NCBI GenBank assembly: GCA_900754495.1
Contig: CAAEDC010000177.1
Coordinates: 1-5,159 of the forward strand
Direction of reading: 5' to 3'
Source of the DNA: Eggerthellaceae bacterium
GTDB lineage: Bacteria; Actinomycetota; Coriobacteriia; Coriobacteriales; Eggerthellaceae
Length of the DNA stretch: 5,159 bases
In this document: positions 1 to 5,159 of the stretch, piece after piece
Position numbering within the stretch: the first letter of the stretch is position 1
Layout of the letters: the number at the start of each line of letters is the position of its first letter
Notes under the pieces: generated by a model
What the model was told of the DNA's origin: nothing
The model's database searches: none
What the model saw: the letters and a program-made list of their open reading frames with translations, nothing else
Position numbers and translations under genes: made by a program

Positions 1-898
1 CGCCCGTGAGCAGGATGCCGTTCTGGATGATGTCGCTGGCCAGGTCGGGGTTGGTCTTCTTGAAGGTCTCCTTGATATGGATGACCATCTCCTCGATGGG
101 CGCCTGCAGCGCGGCGCGCACATCCTCGGACTGGATGGTGACTTCCTTGGGCTGCTCGGTGATCATGTCCTGGCCGGAGATGATCATGTCGCGCTCGCGG
201 CCGTCCTCGAACGGCAGGATGGAGCCGATCTTGATCTTGATGACCTCGGCGGTGCGCTCGCCGATCTTGATGCCCAGCAGATCGCGCAGATGCATGGCGA
301 TCGCCTCGTCGAGCCGGTTGCCGGCAAGGCGCAGCGACGAGGAGGCGACGATGCCGCCCAGCGAGATGACGGCGACCTCGGTGGTGCCGCCGCCGATGTC
401 GACGACCATCGAGCCGGTGGGCTCGGTGACGGGCAGGTCGGCGCCCATCGCGGCCGCCATGGGCTCCTCGATCAGGTACGCCTGGCGCGCGCCCGCCTGG
501 ATGGCTGCCTCGAACACCGCGCGCTTCTCGACGGAGGTGGCGCCGCACGGGATGCAGATGACGATGCGCGGCTTGGCCTGCCAGGGGTACTTGCGCTGGA
601 TGGCCTTGTTGATGAACGCAGACAGCATCGCCTCGGTGACGTCGTAGTCGGCGATGACGCCGTCTTTGAGCGGATGCTCGGCGGAGAACGCCTCGGGCGT
701 GTGGTTGATCATGTTCTTGGCCTCGTGGCCGACGGCGAGCACGCGGTGCGTGCTCTTCTCGATGGCCACGACCGAGGGCTCGTTGATGACGATGCCCTCG
801 CCCTTGATGGCGACAAGCGTATTGGCGGTGCCCAAGTCGATGGCCATGTCGGTCGACATTTGACCGGTCAACTGGGAAAACATATCGAAAATGGACAT
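1..898 (-). CDS. mreB: Rod shape-determining protein MreB (partial, 3' end outside window)
   Basis: Actin-like ATPase that forms membrane-associated filaments on the cytoplasmic face and guides lateral cell-wall synthesis in rod-shaped bacteria. The 299 visible residues show the actin-fold nucleotide signatures: phosphate-1 DLGTANT at residues 21-27, the conserved IEEPMAAAMG at 143-152, phosphate-2 DIGGGTTEVAV at 167-177, and GILLTG at 294-299, where the window ends. MreB is usually about 330-345 residues, so roughly 35-45 C-terminal residues are missing because of the window edge, not because of a mutation. The start at 898 is preferred because AAGGGG lies 9 nt upstream. The next in-frame ATG (859) has no ribosome binding site and would remove the first 13 residues (MSIFDMFSQLT...), which could form a short amphipathic membrane-binding helix; that role is inferred. 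The gene is separated from the hydrogenase operon by about 200 bp with a hairpin and a candidate promoter, so it is probably its own transcription unit. In related genomes mreC/mreD often follow, outside this view. Confidence 0.96.
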   Translation of the reverse strand, partial: MSIFDMFSQLTGQMSTDMAIDLGTANTLVAIKGEGIVINEPSVVAIEKSTHRVLAVGHEAKNMINHTPEAFSAEHPLKDGVIADYDVTEAMLSAFINKAIQRKYPWQAKPRIVICIPCGATSVEKRAVFEAAIQAGARQAYLIEEPMAAAMGADLPVTEPTGSMVVDIGGGTTEVAVISLGGIVASSSLRLAGNRLDEAIAMHLRDLLGIKIGERTAEVIKIKIGSILPFEDGRERDMIISGQDMITEQPKEVTIQSEDVRAALQAPIEEMVIHIKETFKKTNPDLASDIIQNGILLTG

Positions 899-907
899 AA
901 AGGCAAA

Positions 908-913
908 CCCCTT
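908..913 (-). promoter_or_regulatory. Ribosome binding site of mreB
   Basis: The minus strand reads AAGGGG, 9 nt before the ATG at 898. It decides the start: the in-frame ATG 39 nt further downstream has no comparable sequence before it. Confidence 0.7.
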
Positions 914-937
914 GCGATTGATTCCATACAGATTCGG

Positions 938-946
938 ATTCTAGCA
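938..946 (-). promoter_or_regulatory. Candidate extended -10 promoter for mreB
   Basis: The minus strand reads TGCTAGAAT, which fits the extended -10 pattern TGnTAnAAT with one departure from the TATAAT consensus (TAGAAT). The hexamer about 17 bp upstream (ATGGGG) is a poor -35, which extended -10 promoters can tolerate. Transcription would start near 931, giving a 5' leader of roughly 33 nt that contains the AAGGGG ribosome binding site. It is the best sigma-70-type match in the gap between the two transcription units. It is a by-eye call; a TTGACG further upstream (minus strand, near 1005-1010) lacks a partner at the right spacing. Confidence 0.45.
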
Positions 947-1019
947 CAGGCGCCTCGCCGCCCCATGCGCTCTCAGGCCAAATTCACGAAGGGCGCAAAG
1001 CTCGTCCCGTCAATGCGAA

Positions 1020-1073
1020 GCGCCCCCCTTGAGGATCGGCATCTCGTCGGATGGGATCCTCCAAGAGGGGCGC
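1020..1073 (-). terminator. Long hairpin, probable terminator of the hydrogenase operon
   Basis: A 54-nt imperfect inverted repeat starts 27 nt past the stop codon of the large-subunit gene. On the minus strand, GCGCCCCTCTT pairs with AAGGGGGGCGC (one U-G wobble). After a single unpaired G, GAGGATC then pairs with GATCCTC. The tip has a further 4-bp stem (CATC/GATG) closing a 6-nt loop. On the plus strand the wobble position becomes a C-A mismatch, so the fold favours the minus-strand transcript, as expected for a terminator or 3' stabiliser of the hydrogenase mRNA. The tract after the stem is only weakly U-rich (TTCGCATT), so it is not a textbook intrinsic terminator. It may act mainly to protect the mRNA 3' end or give partial termination before mreB. 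Confidence 0.65.
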
Positions 1074-1099
1074 TCGAACAGGCACCGCGGACGCGGCGT

Positions 1100-2389
1100 C
1101 TAATGCACGCTGCAGCTGAGGCAGGGATCGTAGGCGCGGACGAGCTTCTCGATCTCAAGCTGGACTTCCTCGGAGGAAGCGCCGTCGGCGACCAGCTTCT
1201 CGGCGAGGATGCGCATATCGGCCTCGAGGTTGGCGACGTTCTGCGCGGTGGGCGTGATGATGGACGCCCGCTTCACGCGGCCGGCTTCGTCCAATTCGAG
1301 CTGGTGGAACAGCGCGCCGCGCGGGGCCTCGGTGAAACCCACGCCGAAACCGGCTTTGACCTCGAACTTCTCAGGGGCGCTTAAGCCCTCGAACTCGTCA
1401 TCGGCGAGGCGGCGGCACAGCTGCGCGCAGCGTTCCAGCGCGTCGACGATCTCGACCGCCTGGGCGACGTTGTTGTTGAACGGGTTGCGCTCCGGCGGGC
1501 GCAGGCCGACCTTGGCGGCGGCGAGCTTGGCCTCGCGGCCGAGGAACTGCCACGACTGGTTGATGCGCGCCAACGCGCCCGTGAAGTACGGCTTCCCCGT
1601 CGTGCGGACCCGTGCGCACAGCGCGGCGGAATGGTCGACGCTGTACTCCTCCACCGCCTTGTCGACCTCGTCGCAATCGAACGAGAGCGCGGCGTCGATG
1701 AAGCGGGCCATGCGCGAATCAGACACCGCGTAGCGGTCGGGAGCGCCCATCGCGAGCATGTCGCCTTCCGTCTGAATGTCGGGCGCCTCGAACGAATGGA
1801 ACAGGTCGACCGCCGTCACGGCGAACTCGACCATCGCCTCCATCTTGTCGGCCAGCTCCCGGTACTCCGCCGGCGTGATCTCGTGCGTGAATCCGCCGAC
1901 GACCGCCGTGATGGGGTGCACGGAGCGGCCGCCCACCTTGGTGCACAGCTCGTTGCCGAGGGCCTTGAGCTCGAGCGCCTTCTCGAACAGCTCGGGGGCC
2001 TCGTCCGCCAGCGGGAACACGCTTTTGTGCCCGAGGAAGTCCGGCGCGGCGAACACGAACAGATGCGTCGCGTGGTTCTGGAGGTAGGATCCATACACCA
2101 GCAGGTCGCGCAGCGCGCGCGTGCGGTCGCTCACCGGGATGCCGAAGATGCGCTCGATGGCGAGCAGGTCGGTGACGACATGGCTCGCCGAGCAGATGCC
2201 GCAGATGCGCGACGCGATGTAGGGCACTTCCTCGAAGCGGCGTCCGCGCACCATGCTCTCGAACAGGCGCGCCGGTTCCACTACGTTCATCTCAACGGTT
2301 TTGACCTCGCCGTCCTCGATGACCACATGCACGTTGCCGTGGCCCTCGATGCGGGCGATGTGATCGACCTGAATCGCGGTTTTCGTCAT
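1100..2389 (-). CDS. hydA: [NiFe] hydrogenase group 3b, large (alpha) catalytic subunit
   Basis: Catalytic subunit that holds the NiFe(CN)2CO site where H2 is split or formed. The 429-residue product carries both nickel-binding motifs: RICGICSASH at residues 61-70 (Cys63, Cys66) and DPCLSCSVH at 421-429 (Cys423, Cys426). Other family blocks are RIEGHG (13-18), GGRSVHP (153-159), FNNNVAQA (304-311), EAPRG (354-358, with the active-site arginine) and TPTAQN (379-384). The length is normal for group 3. The protein ends exactly at His429 with a TAG stop, so the C-terminal peptide usually cleaved in maturation is absent. The start at 2389 is preferred over the in-frame ATG at 2410: GAGGA sits 7 nt upstream of 2389, while 2410 has no good site and would overlap the small-subunit gene. 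It is the last gene of the operon and begins 10 nt after the small-subunit stop. The symbol follows the Pyrococcus sulfhydrogenase naming and is not the [FeFe] hydrogenase HydA. Confidence 0.96.
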   Translation of the reverse strand: MTKTAIQVDHIARIEGHGNVHVVIEDGEVKTVEMNVVEPARLFESMVRGRRFEEVPYIASRICGICSASHVVTDLLAIERIFGIPVSDRTRALRDLLVYGSYLQNHATHLFVFAAPDFLGHKSVFPLADEAPELFEKALELKALGNELCTKVGGRSVHPITAVVGGFTHEITPAEYRELADKMEAMVEFAVTAVDLFHSFEAPDIQTEGDMLAMGAPDRYAVSDSRMARFIDAALSFDCDEVDKAVEEYSVDHSAALCARVRTTGKPYFTGALARINQSWQFLGREAKLAAAKVGLRPPERNPFNNNVAQAVEIVDALERCAQLCRRLADDEFEGLSAPEKFEVKAGFGVGFTEAPRGALFHQLELDEAGRVKRASIITPTAQNVANLEADMRILAEKLVADGASSEEVQLEIEKLVRAYDPCLSCSVH

Positions 2390-2396
2390 GCGATCA

Positions 2397-2401
2397 TCCT
2401 C
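2397..2401 (-). promoter_or_regulatory. Ribosome binding site of the large-subunit gene, overlapping the upstream stop codon
   Basis: The minus strand reads GAGGA, 7 nt before the ATG at 2389, and shares bases with the TGA stop (2402-2400) of the small-subunit gene. Ribosomes finishing the small subunit are placed directly on this site, which suggests translational coupling and roughly equal production of the two subunits. It also supports the 2389 start over 2410. Confidence 0.7.
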
Positions 2402-3185
2402 ACTCGGCATCCCGCAGCGCGGGGTCGGTCTGGTTGAACATCTCGAGCGCCTTGTCGAAATCCTCGACGGGGATGCCGGCGGCCCGGCACGCCTCGCGCG
2501 CGGCGGGCAGGTTGGCGTCGGGCGAGAGCCCGCGGCAGCCGTTGCACGGCCTTCCCAGGTTCACGCAGCGCGCATCGCAGCCCGCCTGCGTCACCAGGCC
2601 CAGGCACATGACGCCCTTCTGGTAGAAGCAGCCCGTCTCGTTGCGCTTGCACGATCCGCACATCGTGGCGGTGCTGACGGTCTTGTTGGAGCCGTAGAGC
2701 GCGCGCTGCAGCACGTCGATGAAATCGTAGCTGTCGATCGGGCAGCAGCGCACTTCGTAGTCGACGTCGATGACGGCGCCGACCGCGCGGGGCGAGATCA
2801 TCTCGCCGCACGCCTCGGGCACGTTGTCGTACACCGTGCCGGGACGCTGGATGAACCCCTCGGCGGCCATGCCGGGGATGCCCGCGGTGGTCGCGCACGC
2901 GCCGATGGCGATGACGACCGCGGCCTTCTCGCGCAGGCGCTGCACCAGGCGCTCGGACTCCTCGGTGGTGACGGCGCCCTCGATGACGGCGACGTCGAAC
3001 TCGTCGGGCATCGGCTCGCTCGAGGCGAGCTGCCAGTACCGCAGATCGATCTGGCCCAGAACCTCCATCAGATGCGCCTCGACGTTGGTGATCTGCAGCT
3101 GGCAGCCGAAGCAGCTTGCCAGCCCGACCACGACGACGCGCGGCGCCTCGGCGCGATTCTGGACGGCGTCGGCGTTTTGATTCAT
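2400..3185 (-). CDS. hydD: [NiFe] hydrogenase group 3b, small (delta) Fe-S subunit
   Basis: Electron-transfer partner of the NiFe subunit, 261 residues. The N-terminal flavodoxin-like domain (NADH dehydrogenase 20-kDa type) has proximal-cluster ligands: Cys25 and Cys28 in ASCFGC, Cys97 in GACATTAGIPG, and a cysteine in RCCPID (147-148). The C-terminal third carries eight more cysteines (176, 179, 186, 194, 203, 207, 214, 217) in the pattern CGSCK...AGCDARC...PCNGC, enough for two further 4Fe-4S clusters, as known for group 3 small subunits. No twin-arginine signal or membrane helix is present, so it acts in the cytoplasm. The start at 3185 is preferred because GGAGGG lies 7 nt upstream. The in-frame ATG at 3200 contains that sequence inside its own codons and adds only five residues. 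The gene begins 16 nt after the gamma gene's stop, and its own stop overlaps the ribosome binding site of the large-subunit gene. The double cysteine at 147-148 is unusual; GCP is the common form. Confidence 0.94.
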   Translation of the reverse strand: MNQNADAVQNRAEAPRVVVVGLASCFGCQLQITNVEAHLMEVLGQIDLRYWQLASSEPMPDEFDVAVIEGAVTTEESERLVQRLREKAAVVIAIGACATTAGIPGMAAEGFIQRPGTVYDNVPEACGEMISPRAVGAVIDVDYEVRCCPIDSYDFIDVLQRALYGSNKTVSTATMCGSCKRNETGCFYQKGVMCLGLVTQAGCDARCVNLGRPCNGCRGLSPDANLPAAREACRAAGIPVEDFDKALEMFNQTDPALRDAE

Positions 3186-3192
3186 GTGCTCA

Positions 3193-3198
3193 CCCTCC
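3193..3198 (-). promoter_or_regulatory. Ribosome binding site of the small-subunit gene
   Basis: The minus strand reads GGAGGG, 7 nt before the ATG at 3185. This is the strongest Shine-Dalgarno sequence in the window. It fixes the start at 3185 rather than at the ATG at 3200, whose reading frame would run through the site. Confidence 0.75.
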
Positions 3199-3201
3199 AT
3201 C

Positions 3202-4113
3202 CTACATCGAGCCTTGGATGTTCTTGGCTTCCCAGTAGTTGAACACCGGTCCGTCGATGCACACGTACTGGTGGCCGATCTGGCAGTGGCCGCATTTGCC
3301 CATGCCGCACTTCATATGGCGCTCGAAGCTGCAGTAGATGTGGTCGTAGGCGATGCCCTTCTTGCTCATCTCGTCGATGACGAAACGGTACATCACCGGC
3401 GGCCCGCACACCGCGCCGAACGTGTTGCCCGGATCGATCTCCAAGCCGGCGAAGGGCACGGTCACCACGCCGACCTCGCCGTCCCAGGTGGGATCGGGAT
3501 GGTCGACCGTCAGATGCAGTTCGAAGTCCTTGCGGTGCTTCCACATCTCGAACTGGTTGCGGAACATGACCTCGGAAGGCGATCGCGAGCCGTAGATGAT
3601 GGTGACCTTGCCGAAGTCGCTGCGCTCGTCGTGGATGTTGTTGATGAGCGAGCGCAGAGGCGCGATGCCCAGACCGCCCGCGACCAGCAGGATGTCGTGT
3701 CCGCGCATGTCCTCGACCGGGAATCCGCGGCCGAACGGCCCGCGGATGCCGACGATGTCGCCGCACTGCATCTTGTGGAGCGCCTCGGTGAACGTGCCCG
3801 CGCGGCGGATGCACAGCTCGATGAAGCCGCTTTTCGTCGGCGAGCTGGAGATGGAGATGGGAGCCTCGCCGACGCCGAAGATCGACAGCTCGACGAACTG
3901 GCCCGGCTGGTGATGGAACGCCTCGCGGATGCGGTCGTCCACCAGGCGGAACTCGAACAGCTTCTCATGCTCGGTGAGATCGGTGATCGACGTGATGCGC
4001 GCCGGCCAGGGGCGGTACGGGTTGGCCGCCATGAGCTCGGCGCCGCCGCGCCGTTCGGGAGATTCGCGGAACGGACGCACCCTCACGGTGGAAACCGCGC
4101 AGCTATCGGGCAT
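3202..4113 (-). CDS. hydG: Hydrogenase gamma subunit: FAD/NAD(P)H oxidoreductase with 2Fe-2S cluster
   Basis: Diaphorase-type subunit that exchanges electrons between the hydrogenase Fe-S chain and NAD(P)(H), related to ferredoxin-NADP reductase and dihydroorotate dehydrogenase PyrK. The 303-residue frame shows an FAD-binding barrel with PGQFVEL (70-76) and APISISSSP (84-92), then a nucleotide-binding domain with GGLGIAPLRS (146-155) and CGPPVMY (236-242). A C-terminal 2Fe-2S loop follows, KCGMGKCGHC...C with Cys269, 274, 277 and 285. The ATG at 4113 overlaps the end of the beta gene by 11 nt and has AAGGGGG 6 nt upstream, so it is taken as the start. Homology to family members begins around residue 31 (NPYRPWPARI), so the first 27-30 residues are an extension, and the ATG at 4032 (Met28) is a real alternative. 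No membrane segment is seen. The choice of NADP over NAD is inferred from the family, not proven by a visible motif. The symbol follows Pyrococcus naming and is unrelated to the radical-SAM maturase HydG. Confidence 0.93.
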   Translation of the reverse strand: MPDSCAVSTVRVRPFRESPERRGGAELMAANPYRPWPARITSITDLTEHEKLFEFRLVDDRIREAFHHQPGQFVELSIFGVGEAPISISSSPTKSGFIELCIRRAGTFTEALHKMQCGDIVGIRGPFGRGFPVEDMRGHDILLVAGGLGIAPLRSLINNIHDERSDFGKVTIIYGSRSPSEVMFRNQFEMWKHRKDFELHLTVDHPDPTWDGEVGVVTVPFAGLEIDPGNTFGAVCGPPVMYRFVIDEMSKKGIAYDHIYCSFERHMKCGMGKCGHCQIGHQYVCIDGPVFNYWEAKNIQGSM

Positions 4114-5140
4114 CTGCGGCCCCCTTCCTCTCGAAGAACTTGAGCACCTCGATGGGATTGATGTTCGCCTTGCAGGCGGTCACGCAGCGGCCGCATCCCA
4201 CGCACAGCATGCGGTCGTGCGTGGCGAGGAAGCCGTTGAGCTTGTGGTACATGCGATGGCGCACGCGCTTCGCGCCGTCGGAGCGGAAGTTGTGGCCGCC
4301 CGCCACCAGCGCGAACTGCGGCTCCGTGCAGGCATCCCACACGCGCTCGCGGCGCCCGGTGGCGCCGTCGGGATCGAGCGTGTCGCGGATGTCGAAGCAG
4401 AAGCACGTGGGGCACACGGCCGAGCACGCCGTGCACGACAGGCACCTGCCGCCCAGCTCGTCCCAGAACAGATCCTCGTGGAAGGCGTCCATCAGCATGG
4501 CGACTTCCTGGATCTTGGGGATGTCGGGATTGAACGCCGCCTGGCGCCGGCGCGTGGCATGACGGAACTCAATGCGCTCGGCATCGGTCGCCTCGCGCGG
4601 ATTGCAGGCGGATTCGAGGACGTTCGCCGCATCGTTGCTGGAGATGCTGACGAGGTATTTCCCACCGATGTCCTGGAGGAACAGGTCGTAGCCGAACCGC
4701 GCCTCATCGGAGCTCCACAGGTGGCAGAAGCACTTGTCGGTGGGCATGCAGCTGATGCCGACGATCAACGTCGCCTCGCGGCGCGCGATGTAGTACGGAT
4801 CCTTGTAGGGCGCCTCCTTGTACACGACGTCGAGGCGGTTGAGCGCGTTGATGTCGCATGCATGCGCCCCGAAGATGACGCGGGGCGTGATCTCCGCCGT
4901 GTAGTCGGTCACCTGGTTGCCCCGGGCGTCGAACGTCATGAGCGTCTCGACCGGCGGGAGGAAGTACTTCTTGGGGGAGGCGACGGTCTGATCGTAGTTC
5001 AACTCGATCTCGTCGGGCGACGAGATGACGTCGAACGCGTAGACGTCCCCCTTCTTGACCGGAGCCACGACCTCGTGGGTCTCCATGAACGCTTCGACGA
5101 GCGCCGGCAGCTCCGACGCCTCGATCACTCTATACAGCAT
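4103..5140 (-). CDS. hydB: Hydrogenase beta subunit, 4Fe-4S dicluster protein
   Basis: Fe-S subunit of sulfhydrogenase-type enzymes, also related to anaerobic sulfite reductase subunit A; thought to link the hydrogenase module to the flavin subunit and, in some members, to sulfur reduction. The 345-residue protein has a family-typical N-terminal domain with GAHACDINAL (91-100) and SCMPTDKCFC (130-139). Two 4Fe-4S motifs follow: CLSCTACSAVCP (Cys233, 236, 239, 243) and CVGCGRCVTACK (Cys313, 316, 319, 323). The length is typical. Cys95, 131, 137 and 139 recur in the family and might bind another cluster; that is inference. The ATG at 5140 is the first of this frame inside the window, and the sequence before it (GGGACGAGAGC) is only a weak ribosome binding site. 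Only 19 nt lie upstream, so the promoter, or further operon genes, are out of view. The end overlaps the gamma start by 11 nt, implying translational coupling. Confidence 0.92.
   Translation of the reverse strand: MLYRVIEASELPALVEAFMETHEVVAPVKKGDVYAFDVISSPDEIELNYDQTVASPKKYFLPPVETLMTFDARGNQVTDYTAEITPRVIFGAHACDINALNRLDVVYKEAPYKDPYYIARREATLIVGISCMPTDKCFCHLWSSDEARFGYDLFLQDIGGKYLVSISSNDAANVLESACNPREATDAERIEFRHATRRRQAAFNPDIPKIQEVAMLMDAFHEDLFWDELGGRCLSCTACSAVCPTCFCFDIRDTLDPDGATGRRERVWDACTEPQFALVAGGHNFRSDGAKRVRHRMYHKLNGFLATHDRMLCVGCGRCVTACKANINPIEVLKFFERKGAADAR
4120..4126 (-). promoter_or_regulatory. Ribosome binding site of the gamma-subunit gene, inside the beta gene
   Basis: The minus strand reads AAGGGGG, 6 nt before the ATG at 4113, with GAGGAA just upstream of it. 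The site lies within the last codons of the beta-subunit gene, which fits the 11-nt gene overlap. It supports the long form of gamma over the internal start at 4032. Confidence 0.55.
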
Positions 5141-5159
5141 GCTCTCGTCCCATCTCGTC

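Noticed and set aside
860..871. Perfect 12-bp palindrome TTGACCGGTCAA near the start of mreB, considered as an operator
   Set aside because: It lies inside codons 10-13 of mreB, downstream of the likely transcription start. About one such 12-bp palindrome is expected by chance in a window this size, and it does not match the FNR/CRP spacing.
1100..1102. TAG after the large-subunit histidine as a recoded or premature stop that hides a C-terminal peptide
   Set aside because: The next codons in frame are Thr-Pro-Arg-Pro-Arg, not a recognisable maturation extension, and run straight into the terminator hairpin. A true stop is the simpler reading.
973..1158. A 61-residue minus-strand open frame over the end of the large-subunit gene and the hairpin
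   Set aside because: It is in a different frame from the hydrogenase gene, spans the hairpin, has Arg/Ser-rich composition and no clear ribosome binding site.
77..1384. A 435-residue open frame on the plus strand across mreB, the intergenic gap and the end of the large-subunit gene
   Set aside because: It is rich in Asp, Gly, Leu, Arg and His in a repetitive pattern, as expected when the antisense of GC-wobble codons is read. It crosses two well-supported genes and has no recognisable domain.
2388..3242. A 284-residue plus-strand open frame antisense to the small-subunit gene
   Set aside because: Same composition artefact. The minus-strand gene has complete cluster motifs and a strong ribosome binding site.
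3184..4143. A 319-residue plus-strand open frame antisense to the gamma gene
   Set aside because: Low-complexity Ala/Asp/Val/His composition and almost exact mirroring of the gamma gene mark it as a shadow frame.

Overview
The window is a compact, GC-rich bacterial segment in which every recognisable gene lies on the minus strand (transcription runs right to left). It holds a four-gene operon for a soluble, NAD(P)-linked [NiFe] hydrogenase of the group 3b ('sulfhydrogenase') type. A gap of about 200 bp follows, then the start of the cell-shape gene mreB, which runs off the left edge. The high GC content, strong GC wobble bias (it produces long meaningless antisense frames), an anaerobic hydrogenase and the presence of mreB suggest an anaerobic high-GC bacterium. 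A Coriobacteriia/Eggerthellales-type actinobacterium is my best guess, but this is an inference from style and gene content, not a search result.

Layout in transcription order: 5140-4103 encodes the beta subunit (two C-terminal 4Fe-4S motifs). 4113-3202 encodes the gamma subunit (FAD/NAD(P)H reductase with a C-terminal 2Fe-2S motif). 3185-2400 encodes the delta small subunit (several Fe-S clusters). 2389-1100 encodes the alpha large subunit (NiFe site). This is the beta-gamma-delta-alpha order known from the Pyrococcus hydBGDA operon. Adjacent genes overlap by 11 nt or are separated by only 10 to 16 nt, and each of the downstream three has a Shine-Dalgarno sequence placed against the end of the preceding gene, so the four are almost certainly co-transcribed and translationally coupled. 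The operon promoter is not in the window: only 19 nt precede the beta start codon, and more genes may lie upstream.

Inferred electron path: H2 is split or made at the NiFe centre of alpha, electrons pass through the Fe-S chain of delta to beta and gamma, and reach NAD(P) through the FAD of gamma. No subunit has a twin-arginine signal or membrane helix, so the enzyme should be cytoplasmic and couple H2 to the NADPH/NADH pool. Members of this family can also reduce sulfur or polysulfide in vitro.

The most interesting detail is that the large subunit stops exactly at the histidine of its last metal-binding motif (DPCLSCSVH). The C-terminal peptide that is normally removed during maturation is absent, so this enzyme should not need the usual maturation endopeptidase. 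Just after the operon is a long hairpin (1020-1073) whose pairing is better in the minus-strand RNA, a likely terminator. A candidate extended -10 promoter and a clear ribosome binding site for mreB follow it. I see no mobile elements, RNA genes, CRISPR arrays or novel multi-gene system here.
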